Source: Mycobacterium triplex (GTDB taxonomy: Bacteria > Actinomycetota > Actinomycetes > Mycobacteriales > Mycobacteriaceae). Taken from it: a stretch of 64,000 nucleotides of DNA. The notes beneath the pieces were generated by a model. That model made no database searches. It was given only the letters and a program-made list of their open reading frames with translations, and was not told where the DNA came from. The translations under genes and the position numbers were made by a program. The DNA lies in NCBI RefSeq assembly GCF_000689255.1, contig NZ_HG964446.1, positions 3,307,119 to 3,371,118 on the forward strand, in the 5' to 3' direction. Positions 46,757 to 59,743 of this stretch are shown piece after piece; the first letter of the stretch is position 1, and each line of letters opens with the position of its first letter.

Positions 46757-48829
46757 TCAGCTCAAAAATGTGCTGATTGCCGTGGCCAGATCGGGGGAGG
46801 CCGACGTCGCGAGGTTCTGGTAGCTGCCGCCGCTGAGCTGGGCGACCGCCTCCCAGGTGGCCCGGTCGGGATCAGCGCCGAAGTCGATGACGTTGACGGC
46901 GATCGGCTTGGCCGGGTCCGCGCTGGTGCGGATGAAGTTCTGCAGCCCCGGCCCGTCCAGGGATTGGTCCGTATGCGGTCCGGCGGTGATCAGCAGAATC
47001 GAATTCGATTGTCCGGCACGGTAATTCGTCTGCATGTCCTGGTAGATCATGCGCAGCGTGGTGAACGAGACCGCACCGCCGGCCGACGAATACTGCTTGT
47101 CCAGCGCGGCCGCCAGGGCCGCCGGGCGGGGCTGGCCGTTGACCGGGTCGGACAGCGGGCCGGTCGCGACCTCCGAGCGGCCCTCATGGCCGTCGAACGT
47201 CCACAATCCCAGAATCGCGGTCGGCGGCAGCGCTTTGATCCTGTCCTGTAGCGCCGCGATCACATTGGCGAGCCGGGTTTTTCCGCCTTCGTCGCCGGGC
47301 ATCGACTGGTCCAACATGATCGTCGCGGCCAGCCCGCTGGACGGCGCAGCCATCGCATCGGCCAGGGTGGCGCGCATGGCGTCATCGCCCACCGAGAGGG
47401 TCGACGGCAGGGCCGCGAAACTCGTCACCGGGCTGCTCGGCGGTGTGACGCCGTTGACGCGAAAACCGGCCTTGGCCAGCTTCGCGAGTTGTTCGGGCTT
47501 GCGGATGAAGTGGGCAAACTCGCTGGCCGCCGACGTCTGCTCCTTCGACAGCCACGACCCGTTGAGCAGCACGGTGGGATAGTCCGCGACCGGCGCCGGC
47601 CCCGGCGGCAGCCAGGAAGCCAACGTGTTCTTGGCGTCCGGCAGCGACTGACCGCGCTGGAAAACCTGCTGTTCGGTGGTGATCACCGCGTGCACCGGGG
47701 CGGTTGCCGGGTCACCGGGTTTCAGCAGCGCGTTCATCGCCTCGGTCAGCGAGTTGTCGGCCAGTTTGGGCTGGCCGCTGGTCAGCGACCGCAGTAAGGC
47801 GGCGCCCTGAGTGAGCGGCGCGCCAGGCGGGACGGACGCCGCCGCGACCGCTTCGCCGGCCAGGTAGGACGCGTCGCTGTTGCCGTTCGTCGGCAACGCC
47901 AGTCGCAGCGATCCCCACGCCGGTAACTTCAACGCCGCCAACGAGTTTGGATTGGTCTGCAGGCCGGGCAGCGCGCCCCAGTTTTGGTTCGACAGCGCCG
48001 GCGCCAGTTCGGGCCGAACGGCGAGTAGCACCGGCGATGTCACCAGTGAACGGCTGTCGCTGATCGTTTTCTGGCCCGCGGCCGCGGACAGCCGCGCCGC
48101 CGAGACCGAGCTGCCCGGAATCCACAGCGCCGGCTGCGAACCCAACTCCGCCGGCCACTTGCCAACGAAACCGGCGATGACGGCGTCGGAGCCGGCCGGT
48201 CTGACGTCCACCACCATGCAGTGGTCACCGACCGGGCCGGCCGAGGAGTTGTAGCTTTCGGCGAACGGCCGCACCTGGTCGACGATCGACGGATCGACCA
48301 CGACGGCGACGGATTCCTTGCCCCCCACACAGCGCGCGGCGGCCGTGTGCGAGCGATGGGACAACACGTCGCCGAAGAAACTCCACAGGATGACGGTGCC
48401 GACCACGACGATGACCGCGACCAGGGCCACGATCACACCGATGCTCACCCCCCGTCGCCCGCCGGCGCTGCGGTGACCGCCCCGCCAATCGCCGAGCACG
48501 CGGTGACCGGACTCGAAGTCACCCGGCGTGGCCTCCGGCGGCGCGGAACTCTTCGGCCGAGACGGAAATTCGGGGTATTCGTCGTCGAGGCCCTGCGCGG
48601 CGTAGCCGTTCTCGTCGGCGTAGTCGTCGTCCCCGAGGTCCTCGTCGGCGTCGTCATCCTCGTCCGGGTCCGGGTAGTCGCCGTAGTCGTCGTCCTCGTC
48701 GAGGTCGCGCGGATCGGGCTTGTCGCGTTCCTCTTGATAGCGGGAAACCAGGTCGCGGGCGGTGAACTTGGTCGTCGGGTCGTCGGAAGGCTCGTCGGCC
48801 GACTTCCCGGGCATGCTGTGCCTACCCAT
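46757..48829 (-). CDS. Envelope VWA-domain protein (Rv1836c)
   Basis: 690 residues (677 for Rv1836c). The start MGRHS is conserved. A very acidic, Asp/Glu-rich cytosolic N-terminus (about 1-90) precedes one transmembrane helix (about 128-150, GVSIGVIVALVAVIVVVGTV). Outside the membrane lie a periplasmic-binding-like domain (AAARCVGGKESVAVVVDPS...) and a C-terminal von Willebrand A domain (ATIMLDQSMPGDEGG, ILLITAGPHTD). The MIDAS-like DxSxP is close to DQSMP. Function unknown. It follows glcB by 14 bp, with a hairpin covering its start codon. Confidence 0.88.
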   Translation of the reverse strand: MGRHSMPGKSADEPSDDPTTKFTARDLVSRYQEERDKPDPRDLDEDDDYGDYPDPDEDDDADEDLGDDDYADENGYAAQGLDDEYPEFPSRPKSSAPPEATPGDFESGHRVLGDWRGGHRSAGGRRGVSIGVIVALVAVIVVVGTVILWSFFGDVLSHRSHTAAARCVGGKESVAVVVDPSIVDQVRPFAESYNSSAGPVGDHCMVVDVRPAGSDAVIAGFVGKWPAELGSQPALWIPGSSVSAARLSAAAGQKTISDSRSLVTSPVLLAVRPELAPALSNQNWGALPGLQTNPNSLAALKLPAWGSLRLALPTNGNSDASYLAGEAVAAASVPPGAPLTQGAALLRSLTSGQPKLADNSLTEAMNALLKPGDPATAPVHAVITTEQQVFQRGQSLPDAKNTLASWLPPGPAPVADYPTVLLNGSWLSKEQTSAASEFAHFIRKPEQLAKLAKAGFRVNGVTPPSSPVTSFAALPSTLSVGDDAMRATLADAMAAPSSGLAATIMLDQSMPGDEGGKTRLANVIAALQDRIKALPPTAILGLWTFDGHEGRSEVATGPLSDPVNGQPRPAALAAALDKQYSSAGGAVSFTTLRMIYQDMQTNYRAGQSNSILLITAGPHTDQSLDGPGLQNFIRTSADPAKPIAVNVIDFGADPDRATWEAVAQLSGGSYQNLATSASPDLATAISTFLS

Positions 48830-48844
48830 ACCGGCAACCGGTAT
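48828..48844 (-). promoter_or_regulatory. Hairpin covering the start codon of the VWA-protein gene
   Basis: A perfect 7-3-7 inverted repeat (ATACCGG / CCGGTAT in transcript sense) spans from the glcB stop TGA to the AT of the next start codon. In RNA it would hide the start until a ribosome finishing glcB opens it, a possible translational coupling device. Confidence 0.5.
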
Positions 48845-51033
48845 CAGGCACCGGCGCGGGCCTTGAGCTCACGCCGTCGCCGATGCAGGATCGGCTCGGT
48901 GTAGCCGCTGGGCTGCTGCGCACCGGACAGGATCAGCTCCTGGGCCGCCAAGAACGCGATGCTGTCGTCGAAGTCGGGCGCCATCGGGTGATACGCCGAG
49001 TCGCCGGCGTTCTGCTCGTCGACCAGCGGGGCCATCCGTTCCAGGCTGGCGCGGACATCCTCGCTGGTGATGATGCCGTGGCGCAGCCAGTTCGCCAGCA
49101 GCTGGCTGGAGATCCGCAGCGTGGCACGGTCCTCCATCAGGGCGACGTTGTGGATGTCGGGCACCTTCGAGCAGCCGACGCCCGCATCGATCCAGCGCAC
49201 CACGTAGCCCAGGATGGACTGGCAGTTGTTGTCGACCTCTTCGCGAATCTCTTCGGGAGCCCAAGCCAGTTCCTTGGCCAGCGGGATGGTCAGCAACTCG
49301 TCGACCGTGGTGCGCTTCTTGCCCTGCAGCTCCTTCTGCACGGCAAACACATCCACCTGGTGGTAGTGCATCGCGTGCAGGGTGGCCGCCGTCGGGGAAG
49401 GCACCCACGCGGTGGTGGCGCCGGCCTTGGGCTGGCCGATCTTCTGCTCGACCATGTCGGCCATCAGCTCGGTCATCGCCCACATGCCCTTGCCGATCTG
49501 GGCCTTGCCGGAGAAACCGGCGGCCAGCCCGATGTCGACGTTGGCGTCCTCGTAGGCCTTGATCCAGGTGGTGTTCTTCATCGCACCCTTGCGGATCATC
49601 GGACCGGCCTCCATCGAGGTGTGAATCTCGTCGCCGGTGCGGTCCAGGAACCCGGTGTTGATGAACACCACCCGGTCGGCGGCGGCCTTGATGCACGCCT
49701 TGAGGTTGACCGTGGTGCGCCGCTCCTCGTCCATGATGCCGACCTTCATCGTGCCTTGCGGCAGGCCCAGCACATCCTCGACGCGGCTGAACAGCTCGCA
49801 GGTGAACGCGACCTCCGCGGGCCCGTGCATCTTCGGCTTGACGATGTAGATGGAGCCGGTGCGGCTGTTGGTCAGCGGCCCGTTGGCGTCGCCGGACCGC
49901 AGGCCGTGGATCGCGGTCAGACCGGTGAACAGCGCGTCCATGATGCCCTCGAACACCTCGTTGCCGTCCGCGTCGACGATCGCGTCGTTGGTCATCAGGT
50001 GCCCGACATTGCGGACGAAGAGCAGGCTGCGTCCGGGCAGGGTCAGCTCGCCCTTGCCGTCGGGCGTGGTGTAGGTGCGGTCGGCGTTGAGCACGCGGGT
50101 GAAGCTCTTGCCGTCCTTGCTGACCTCTTCGGCCAGGTCACCCTTGTTCAGGCCCAGCCAGTTGCGATAGCCCAGCACCTTGTCGTCGGCGTCGACGGCG
50201 GCGACGGAATCCTCGAAGTCCATGATCGTGGTGACCGCGGATTCCAGGACCACGTCCTTGATGCCGGCCGCGTCGGTCTTGCCGACCGGCGAGGACGGGT
50301 CGATCTGGATCTCGATGTGCAGCCCGTGATTGACCAGCAGCACCGACCAGTCGGGGGAGCCGAGCTCGCCGCTGTAGCCGACGAACTTCTCCGGGCTGGC
50401 CAACCCGGTGGTCTCCGCGCCGAGTGCGATCTTCAGCTGGCCGTCTTCGATGCTGACGCCCGTCGCGTCCGCCCACGAGCCCGACGCCAGCGGCGCCGCC
50501 TGGTCCAGGAATTTGCGTGCGTAGGCGATCACCTTGTCGCCGCGAATCCTGTTGTAGCTACTGCCCTTTTCGGCGCCGTCGGTTTCCGGGATGACGTCGG
50601 TGCCGTACAGGGCGTCGTACAGGGAGCCCCAGCGGGCGTTGGCCGCGTTCAGCGCGAAGCGCGCGTTGAGCACCGGCACCACCAGCTGCGGGCCGGCGGT
50701 CGTGGTGATCTCGTCGTCCACCCCGGACGTGGTGATGGTGAAGTCGTCGGGTTCGGGCAGCAGATACCCGATGTCGATGAGGAACTGCCGGTAGGCCTCG
50801 GGGTCCAGCGGTTCGATGACGCGCTGCCGGTGCCACTTGTCGATCTGGGCCTGCAGCTCGTCGCGTGTCTTCAACAAACTTTGGTTCTGCGGGGTGAGGT
50901 CGGTGACCACCTTGTCGACGCCGGCCCAGAAGCTGTCCGGGTCGATATCGGTGCCGGGCAGGGCCTCGTTGTTCACGAAGTCGTAGAGCACTCGGCCAAC
51001 GCGCAAATTCCCCGCTGACACGCGGTCAGTCAT
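48844..51033 (-). CDS. glcB: Malate synthase G
   Basis: 729 residues from the ATG with GGAGGAG upstream, giving [32 protein letters not shown] in line with the 741-residue M. tuberculosis enzyme; the C-terminal tail is about 12 residues shorter. It condenses glyoxylate with acetyl-CoA to malate in the glyoxylate shunt. The Mg2+ site and catalytic residues lie in [28 protein letters not shown] and [10 protein letters not shown]. In M. tuberculosis it is also found on the cell surface. Confidence 0.97.
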   Translation of the reverse strand: MTDRVSAGNLRVGRVLYDFVNNEALPGTDIDPDSFWAGVDKVVTDLTPQNQSLLKTRDELQAQIDKWHRQRVIEPLDPEAYRQFLIDIGYLLPEPDDFTITTSGVDDEITTTAGPQLVVPVLNARFALNAANARWGSLYDALYGTDVIPETDGAEKGSSYNRIRGDKVIAYARKFLDQAAPLASGSWADATGVSIEDGQLKIALGAETTGLASPEKFVGYSGELGSPDWSVLLVNHGLHIEIQIDPSSPVGKTDAAGIKDVVLESAVTTIMDFEDSVAAVDADDKVLGYRNWLGLNKGDLAEEVSKDGKSFTRVLNADRTYTTPDGKGELTLPGRSLLFVRNVGHLMTNDAIVDADGNEVFEGIMDALFTGLTAIHGLRSGDANGPLTNSRTGSIYIVKPKMHGPAEVAFTCELFSRVEDVLGLPQGTMKVGIMDEERRTTVNLKACIKAAADRVVFINTGFLDRTGDEIHTSMEAGPMIRKGAMKNTTWIKAYEDANVDIGLAAGFSGKAQIGKGMWAMTELMADMVEQKIGQPKAGATTAWVPSPTAATLHAMHYHQVDVFAVQKELQGKKRTTVDELLTIPLAKELAWAPEEIREEVDNNCQSILGYVVRWIDAGVGCSKVPDIHNVALMEDRATLRISSQLLANWLRHGIITSEDVRASLERMAPLVDEQNAGDSAYHPMAPDFDDSIAFLAAQELILSGAQQPSGYTEPILHRRRRELKARAGA

Positions 51034-51329
51034 CTTTCTCCTCCATAGTTGCCTCATTGGTCCCACTCGTCTCCCGACTGGCCCCAACTAGCTACGCCGT
51101 CAGCCTACCGGCCGACGGCCCGAACGAACGCCTACGCCGGACCGGCAATAGCAGGTCACGGTGCGGTTGACGGGCTTCGCCGTGGGCTTCCCGACGGGCC
51201 CTGGGGAGCGCCTTCTGGCAACGCATGTTCCGCCGCCGCACCCTGCCCTTCGCCCCATAGTGGACCGGCGCCGTTCAATCATACGGGCTGGACGGGGCCC
51301 TCTTTTCCGCGCGGGCCCGGCCGATGCCG
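51034..51329. other. Gap upstream of glcB
   Basis: 296 bp with no supported gene. It should contain the glcB promoter. M. tuberculosis carries vapBC13 and PE_PGRS34 hereabouts; nothing of these is visible. Confidence 0.4.
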
Positions 51330-52370
51330 TCACTGCGCGTCGCGCATGCTGCCGACCAGATCCTCCATCAGGTCCTCCATCGCCACCATCGCCACCACGC
51401 CGTGGCCGTCGGTGACGAGCGCCAGATGGCTGTTGGTGCGACGCATCCGTGACAGGGCATCGGCCAGCGGCAACGTGATGCTCACCCGCGGCAGCGGGCG
51501 CACCAGCGACAGATCGATGACCGTCTGCGGATCGTCGCCGAGCGGCAACATGTCCTTGATGTGCAGGTATCCGATGAACCGGCCGTCGGCGGCCGCGACC
51601 GGGAAGCGCGAGTAGCCGGTCTGCGCGAGGGCGGCTTCGACGTCGCCGATCGTCGGCCCGGACCCCGGGGCCGCCACCGGCACCGCCCGCACGTCGTCGA
51701 GCGCGACGGCCACATCGCCGACCACCCGGCTGCCGATCTGCAACGCCCGGGTCAGCCGGGTGTGTTCCTCGGGGTCCAGCAGGCCTTCGGAGACCGATTC
51801 GGCGATCATCGCGCTCAGCTCGTCCGGTGAGACCGTGATGTCGAGTTCGTCTTTGGGTTCCACCCGCACCAGGTGCAGGATCGCGTTCGCGCACTTGTTG
51901 TAGAAGACGATGAACGGCCGGGCCACCCGCACGTAGGCCAGGTACGGCGGCACCAGCAGCATCGCGGTGCGCTCCGGGCCGGCCAGCGCGATGTTCTTCG
52001 GCACCATCTCGCCCAGCAGCACGTGCAATGTCACCACCAAGGCCAGCGCGATCACGAACGACAACGTGTGCCGCACCGCCAGCGGTATCCCGGTCAGCCC
52101 GAACGCCGAATGCAGCAGGTTGGCGACGGCCGACTCGCCGATGCGCCCGAGCAGCAGCGAGGCGACCGTGACGCCCAGCTGCGAGCCGGCCAGCATCGAA
52201 GCCAGCTGCTCACCGGCACGGATCACGGTGACCGCTCGCTTCTTGCCTTGTTCGGCCAGCGCTTCGAGCCGGTCGCGCCGCGCCGAGATCAGCGAGAACT
52301 CCGCGCCGACGAAGAAGGCGTTCGTTGCGATCAGCAGGATCGCCAGCAGCACTCCGAGCGCGTCGTTCAT
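51330..52370 (-). CDS. CNNM/CBS-domain membrane protein (Rv1841c)
   Basis: 346 residues. An N-terminal DUF21/CNNM transmembrane domain with three to four helices is followed by a CBS pair (about 210-340). It lacks the C-terminal CorC_HlyC domain present in its partner upstream. CNNM proteins are linked to Mg2+ or divalent cation transport. It overlaps the partner gene by 4 bp (ATGA), so the two probably form a heteromeric complex. Confidence 0.9.
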   Translation of the reverse strand: MNDALGVLLAILLIATNAFFVGAEFSLISARRDRLEALAEQGKKRAVTVIRAGEQLASMLAGSQLGVTVASLLLGRIGESAVANLLHSAFGLTGIPLAVRHTLSFVIALALVVTLHVLLGEMVPKNIALAGPERTAMLLVPPYLAYVRVARPFIVFYNKCANAILHLVRVEPKDELDITVSPDELSAMIAESVSEGLLDPEEHTRLTRALQIGSRVVGDVAVALDDVRAVPVAAPGSGPTIGDVEAALAQTGYSRFPVAAADGRFIGYLHIKDMLPLGDDPQTVIDLSLVRPLPRVSITLPLADALSRMRRTNSHLALVTDGHGVVAMVAMEDLMEDLVGSMRDAQ

Positions 52371-53737
52371 CGTTGACCGCGCTCCGCGGATGTTTCCGGA
52401 CGGGTGCTCAGTTCGGTCAGCTCGAGCAGATCGATCCGCCGGCCGTCCATCCGAACCACCGTCGCCTGCCAGCGAATTGCATTGTCCAACAGGCCGTCTC
52501 CGTCGAGCGCCGTCAGCTCGACGGTTTCGCCGACCACCGGGATGTGGCCGAGCTCGCGCAGCACCAGGCCGCCGATCGTTTCGTACGGTCCTTCCGGCGC
52601 CCGGTAGCCGGTGGCGGCGGCCACCTCGTCGGTGCGCAGCAACCCCGACACCTGCCAGCCGTTGCCCGCCGCCACGACATCCGGTGTGGCGTCGTCGTGT
52701 TCGTCGCGGACGTCGCCGACGATCTCTTCGATCAGGTCCTCGACCGTCACGATCCCCGCGGTGCCGCCGTATTCGTCGACGACCATCGCGGTCTGCAGTG
52801 GGTTGGCCCGGATCTCGGCCATCACCGCGTCACCGTCCAGGGTCGACGGCACCACCGGCACCGTCTGCACGAGCGTGGTCAGCAGCGTCGAGGCGCGCTC
52901 GGCCCGAGGAACGTTGAACACCTGCTTGACGTGCACGATGCCGATGGTTTCATCGAGATCGCCGTCGACGATGGGGAAGCGGGAGAACCCCGATTCGGCG
53001 GCCGTGGCGATCAGGTCGGCAACGGTGTCGTCGGTCTGCAACGCCACGATTTTCGACCGCGGCGTCATCAACTCCTCGGCGGTCCGGGCGCCGAACTGCA
53101 GCGACCGCCGGACCAGCGCGGCCGTGGCGGGATCCAGCGCACCGGCGCGCGCCGAGCTGCGCACCAGCGAGAGCAACTCCTGCGGTGAGCGCGCCGACCG
53201 CAGTTCCTCGGCCGGCTCGATGCCCATCTTCCGCACGATCCAGTTCGCCGCGCCGTTCGTCAGCCGGATCACCGGAGTGAACAGCAGCGAGAACATCAGC
53301 TGAAACCCGGCGACGGCACGCCCGGTCGACAGCGGCCGCGCCACGGCCAGGTACTTCGGCACCAACTCGCCGAAGACCATCGACACCGACGTCACGATCA
53401 CCATCACCATGAACGCCGTGATCCCGTCGGCCATCGAATCTGACACGCCAAGGGCATCCAGCCACGGGTGCGGCAGGTCGGCGACCATCGGTTCGGTCAG
53501 GTAGCCGGTGATCAGCGTGGTGATCGAGATGCCCAGTTGTGCGCCCGACAGCTGAAATGACAGCCGGTCCTGGGCGCGCTGGATGTAGCGGTCGCGTCGA
53601 CCGCCCTTGCGGGCGTTGGCCTCGACGGTGCTGCGGTCCAGTGCGGTCAGCGAGAACTCGGCCGCCACGAATACCGCATTGCCGAAGATGAGCACCGCGA
53701 TGGCGAGCACGCTGACGAGGGCGACGGTGAGGTTCAT
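52367..53737 (-). CDS. CNNM/CBS/CorC membrane protein (Rv1842c)
   Basis: 456 residues from the ATG giving [22 protein letters not shown]21/CNNM membrane domain (about 1-190) with [15 protein letters not shown] and [10 protein letters not shown], then two CBS domains (about 210-340) and a C-terminal CorC_HlyC domain (about 360-445). Likely a Mg2+/divalent cation transporter or regulator. A 213 bp gap to guaB1 upstream. Confidence 0.92.
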   Translation of the reverse strand: MNLTVALVSVLAIAVLIFGNAVFVAAEFSLTALDRSTVEANARKGGRRDRYIQRAQDRLSFQLSGAQLGISITTLITGYLTEPMVADLPHPWLDALGVSDSMADGITAFMVMVIVTSVSMVFGELVPKYLAVARPLSTGRAVAGFQLMFSLLFTPVIRLTNGAANWIVRKMGIEPAEELRSARSPQELLSLVRSSARAGALDPATAALVRRSLQFGARTAEELMTPRSKIVALQTDDTVADLIATAAESGFSRFPIVDGDLDETIGIVHVKQVFNVPRAERASTLLTTLVQTVPVVPSTLDGDAVMAEIRANPLQTAMVVDEYGGTAGIVTVEDLIEEIVGDVRDEHDDATPDVVAAGNGWQVSGLLRTDEVAAATGYRAPEGPYETIGGLVLRELGHIPVVGETVELTALDGDGLLDNAIRWQATVVRMDGRRIDLLELTELSTRPETSAERGQR

Positions 53738-53950
53738 GAGGGCGTGGCTATCGCGATGGCCCGGGAGACGGCGGTCGAGCGGGTGTCCGCTTCGCCCGGA
53801 AGCCGACGGGCTGGACGGGTGCCTGCGGCACGTCATCCCTTTCGCTTGATGCCGCGCAGCGCATTGCTGCGGGCGGGCAGAACCAGAGATTCACATGGTA
53901 GCGAACACATCTGGCTCAAGGGCTACGGCGTGCCTTCCGCAGGACCGGTA

Positions 53951-56871
<2,921 letters not shown>

Positions 56872-56960
56872 GTCTTCGCCTCTCAGGTTGGGCAACGTTT
56901 TCCGTCACACTGTGGCACAGCGGAGTTCCGGTCCGCCAAAGGGATTCGCCGTGCGCCGCG

Positions 56961-57911
56961 CTAGAGGTTGAACAGTCGCTTGAGCTCGGTGAGCCACGGC
57001 ACCGCCAGCGCGATGGTGGGCACCACCAGAACCGCGGCCGCGGCCAGGTAAGCGGCCGCGGACAGCATCACGCTGTTGCCGCGCCCCGACAGTCGGCGCA
57101 CCCGCACCACGGTGCTGGGACCACCCGCGGCCAGCGCACCCGACGGCGCCCGCCCGCCCGCACAGGCGACCAGCGCGCGGGCCAGGGGAGTGCGCCCGGC
57201 CGCACGCACCGCGGCGTCGTCGGCGAGCAGCTCCACCAGCAGCTGCACCGCGCCCAGCGCATTGGAGCTGCGGACCAGCCGCGGGAACGCGGCGTGCACG
57301 GCGGTGAACGCTTCCAGAACCAGGTCGTGCCGGGCGCGCAGGTGCGCCCGCTCGTGAGTCAGGATGGCCGAGACCTCGTCGTTGTTGAGCGTGGTCAGCG
57401 TGCCTTCGCTGACCACGACCCGGCTGCGCACTCCGGGCAGGCAGTAGGCCAGCGGTTCGGCCACATCCAAGACGCGCAGGTCACGGGCGCGAGCACAGGG
57501 TTGCGCGAGGGCCGCGTCGTGCCCGACCCCGACCAGGTCGACCACCATCCGGTGGTGTGCCCGCCGGCGCCGATTGGCGATGGCGACCCGCAAGACCGCG
57601 ACCACCAGGCGCACACCCACCAGCACGGTCAGCGCGAAGGCGGCGATGTAGGCCGTCCACAACGGCCAACCGAGCCGCCCGGCCGCCCCGACGATGCTGG
57701 CCGTGGGCCGGCCGTCGGGGCCGGGCATGAGGATTCGGGTGGCGATCGCGATACCGGCGCTGAACGCCGAGAGCACGGCGGCCACGGCGATGGCTTGCCA
57801 CAGCACCATCGCTGCTCGCGGGGCGCGCAATGGCCAGGACGCCCGGGCTAACAGGGCTGGCGTGGGACCAATCAGCAGCACCGCGAGGAAGGTAAAGGCC
57901 AACGCGGACAC
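56961..57911 (-). CDS. blaR: BlaR-like M56 membrane metalloprotease (Rv1845c)
   Basis: 316 residues with about four transmembrane helices and the zinc motif HERAH (186-190) in a cytosolic loop. Unlike staphylococcal BlaR1 it has no C-terminal penicillin-binding sensor domain, so the signal must come another way. It should cleave the repressor BlaI. It lies 38 bp downstream of blaI on the same strand, forming the blaI-blaR operon. Confidence 0.92.
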   Translation of the reverse strand: MSALAFTFLAVLLIGPTPALLARASWPLRAPRAAMVLWQAIAVAAVLSAFSAGIAIATRILMPGPDGRPTASIVGAAGRLGWPLWTAYIAAFALTVLVGVRLVVAVLRVAIANRRRRAHHRMVVDLVGVGHDAALAQPCARARDLRVLDVAEPLAYCLPGVRSRVVVSEGTLTTLNNDEVSAILTHERAHLRARHDLVLEAFTAVHAAFPRLVRSSNALGAVQLLVELLADDAAVRAAGRTPLARALVACAGGRAPSGALAAGGPSTVVRVRRLSGRGNSVMLSAAAYLAAAAVLVVPTIALAVPWLTELKRLFNL

Positions 57912-57949
57912 CTCACTAGTGTCCCTCAGGGCGCCGGTCTAGCGCCAGC

Positions 57950-58342
57950 TCATGGCGTATTGCGTTGATTTGCTTCCAGTTCGGCGAGCGCGCGCCGCAG
58001 GGCCTCGGCCTCGTCAGCGCCGACACGCTCGACGAAATGCACCAGCGCGGCCTGCCTGCCGCCGGAGTCCTCGGCCTGGGACAGCGCGTCCACCATCAGG
58101 CCGGCGACCAGCTCGTCGCGGGCCTGCACGGGTGCGTAGCGGTGCGCCCGGTCGTCGCGGATCTGCGATACGAGGTTCTTCTTGGCCAACCGCTGCAGCA
58201 CGGTCATCACCGTCGTGTAGGCGAGGTCGCGGCGCGCCGACAAGGCCTCATGCACCTGGCGGACCGTCTGCGGTTCGGGTGTGGACCACAGGTGGTCCAT
58301 CACTGCGCGTTCCAGGTCCCCCAGCCGTGTCAGCTTGGCCAT
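57950..58342 (-). CDS. blaI: Transcriptional repressor BlaI (Rv1846c)
   Basis: 130 residues from the ATG giving MAKLTRLGDLERAVMDHLW; the longer frame to 58426 crosses the operator. It is a winged-helix dimer of the BlaI/MecI family with the helix RDLAYTTVMTVLQRLAKKNLV. In M. tuberculosis BlaI represses blaC, itself and blaR, and influences ATP synthase genes. The C-terminus is shorter by some eight residues. Confidence 0.95.
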   Translation of the reverse strand: MAKLTRLGDLERAVMDHLWSTPEPQTVRQVHEALSARRDLAYTTVMTVLQRLAKKNLVSQIRDDRAHRYAPVQARDELVAGLMVDALSQAEDSGGRQAALVHFVERVGADEAEALRRALAELEANQRNTP

Positions 58343-58385
58343 AGTTCGTTCATCTCCATCAGCGTTGAAACCAGCGTACTCCGGC

Positions 58386-58404
58386 TTACTACCGGCAGTC
58401 GTAA
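58386..58404. promoter_or_regulatory. Candidate BlaI operator
   Basis: A 19 bp imperfect palindrome, TTACTACCGGCAGTCGTAA, lies 43 bp upstream of the blaI start. The half-site TTACnAC with its reverse GTnGTAA resembles the TACTAC/GTAGTA-type dyads bound by BlaI proteins. Confidence 0.55.
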
Positions 58405-58476
58405 AGACAGCCGGCCAAATCGGCATCCGACCGTGGATACACGTGCACCCGGTCTGCGTGGTTCACACACTACCCC

Positions 58477-58506
58477 TTGCAAAGTTAGGACAGCCTTGCC
58501 TATACT
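58477..58506 (+). promoter_or_regulatory. IdeR-controlled promoter of the MrsI-like sRNA
   Basis: TTGCAA (58477-58482), 18 bp spacer, TATACT (58501-58506). An iron box TTAGGACAGCCTTGCCTAT (58485-58503) fills the spacer and matches the IdeR consensus at 13 of 19 positions, including TTAGG and CCTA. Fe-IdeR bound here would block the promoter when iron is plentiful. Confidence 0.75.
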
Positions 58507-58512
58507 CAAGGA

Positions 58513-58620
58513 GGTCGAGCCAAACAGACCGCCGGAGTGTCCTGAGGGCTGCAGTGACCCCCGGTCTACTCGATCGGCGAGCCCCGTGCCTCCGGGCACG
58601 GGGCTCGCCTGTTCTTTGTC
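58513..58620 (+). ncRNA. mrsI: MrsI-like iron-responsive small RNA
   Basis: Inferred from the -10 at 58501, an RNA of about 100 nt would run to a very strong terminator (14 bp stem, 58577-58608) with a U-rich tail. M. tuberculosis MrsI (ncRv11846) is transcribed in the same gap between blaI (Rv1846c) and Rv1847, is repressed by IdeR and represses iron-using genes such as bfrA under iron starvation. Position, iron box and terminator all agree. The 5' end is not determined here. Confidence 0.75.
58577..58608 (+). terminator. Intrinsic terminator of the MrsI-like RNA
   Basis: A perfect 14 bp GC-rich stem (58577-58590 with 58595-58608) with a 4 nt loop, followed by CTGTTCTTTGTC. Confidence 0.85.
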
Positions 58621-58664
58621 GGCTCTACGCGACCGACCGTTGGCGATGGTGTAGACAACAGAGC

Positions 58665-59087
58665 GTGCCAACGTCGCCAGACGCGGTGATCCCACCGGGT
58701 TTCACCGCACCATTCGATACCGAGCTGGGCCTGCGATTCACCGAACTCAGCCCCGACGGCGCCCGCGCCCAGCTCGAGGTCACCCCCAAATTGCTGCAGC
58801 CGATGGGCCTGGTCCACGGCGGTGTCTACTGCGCGATGGTCGAGAGCATGGCCAGCGTGTCCGCCTACACCTGGCTGGCCAGCCAGGGCGGCGGCGAGGT
58901 GGTGGGTGTGAACAACAACACAGACTTCCTGCGGTCGATCGGCTCGGGAACGGTCCACGGCGTCACCGAACCGATTCACCGCGGCCGGCGCCAGCAGTTG
59001 TGGTTGGTCACCATCACCGACGACGACGAGAAGGTCGTCGCCCGCGGGCAGGTGCGGCTGCAGAATCTCGAGCCTCGCCAACGCTGA
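58665..59087 (+). CDS. PaaI-type hotdog thioesterase (Rv1847)
   Basis: 140 residues, the Rv1847 length, from a GTG. The hotdog-fold acyl-CoA thioesterase motif is GLVHGGVYCAMVESMAS with the HGG loop, and VGVNNNTDFLRS follows. Substrate unknown; small aromatic or acyl-CoA thioesters are typical. It lies 45 bp before ureA and may share its transcript. Confidence 0.9.
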   Translation: MPTSPDAVIPPGFTAPFDTELGLRFTELSPDGARAQLEVTPKLLQPMGLVHGGVYCAMVESMASVSAYTWLASQGGGEVVGVNNNTDFLRSIGSGTVHGVTEPIHRGRRQQLWLVTITDDDEKVVARGQVRLQNLEPRQR

Positions 59088-59132
59088 GCGGAGCCAGGCG
59101 GTTCCCCCAACGGCATGGCAGGATTTCAGACC

Positions 59133-59435
59133 ATGCGCCTGACGCCACACGAGCAGGAGCGGCTCCTACTGTCCTATGCCGCCGAATTGGCTCGCCGTCG
59201 CCGCGCCCGCGGCCTGCGGCTCAACCACCCCGAAGCCGTCGCCGTCATCACCGACCACATTCTCGAAGGCGCACGCGACGGCCGCTCGGTTGCCGAGCTG
59301 ATGGCCAGCGGACGCGACGTGCTCGCCCGTGACGACGTGATGGAGGGGGTGCCGGAAATGCTGGCCGACGTGCAGGTCGAAGCAACGTTCCCGGACGGCA
59401 CGAAGCTTGTCACCGTACACCACCCGATCGCATGA
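59133..59435 (+). CDS. ureA: Urease gamma subunit
   Basis: 100 residues from [20 protein letters not shown], with [13 protein letters not shown] typical of the gamma subunit. Urease hydrolyses urea to ammonia and CO2, supplying nitrogen and raising pH in the phagosome. The start was chosen over an ATG at 59115 by match to the family. Its stop overlaps ureB by 4 bp (ATGA). Confidence 0.97.
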   Translation: MRLTPHEQERLLLSYAAELARRRRARGLRLNHPEAVAVITDHILEGARDGRSVAELMASGRDVLARDDVMEGVPEMLADVQVEATFPDGTKLVTVHHPIA

Positions 59436-59743
59436 TTCCCGGCGAAATCCTGTACGGCAGCGGCGATATCGAGATCAACGCGGATGCCCCGCGCCTGGAC
59501 ATGCAAATCCTCAACACCGGCGACCGCCCAGTGCAGGTGGGTAGCCACGTCCATCTTCCACAAGCCAACTCGGCGCTGTCGTTCGATCGCGGCGCGGCCC
59601 ACGGCTACCGGCTGGATGTGCCCGCCGCCACCGCGGTTCGCTTCGAACCCGGTGTGGCCCAACATGTTCAGCTAGTGCCACTGCAGGGGAGCCGCGAGGT
59701 GTACGGGCTCAGCCTGAACCCGCCCGGACGGCTGGACCGCTGA
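59432..59743 (+). CDS. ureB: Urease beta subunit
   Basis: 103 residues. [30 protein letters not shown] and [24 protein letters not shown] are diagnostic. It forms the (UreABC)3 core with UreA and UreC. It overlaps ureA by 4 bp and shares one base with the ureC start. Confidence 0.97.
   Translation: MIPGEILYGSGDIEINADAPRLDMQILNTGDRPVQVGSHVHLPQANSALSFDRGAAHGYRLDVPAATAVRFEPGVAQHVQLVPLQGSREVYGLSLNPPGRLDR

Noticed and set aside
48883..51018. Long plus-strand frame of about 711 codons opposite glcB
   Set aside because: Shadow of the glcB codon pattern; the translation shows no family motif, whereas glcB is unmistakable.
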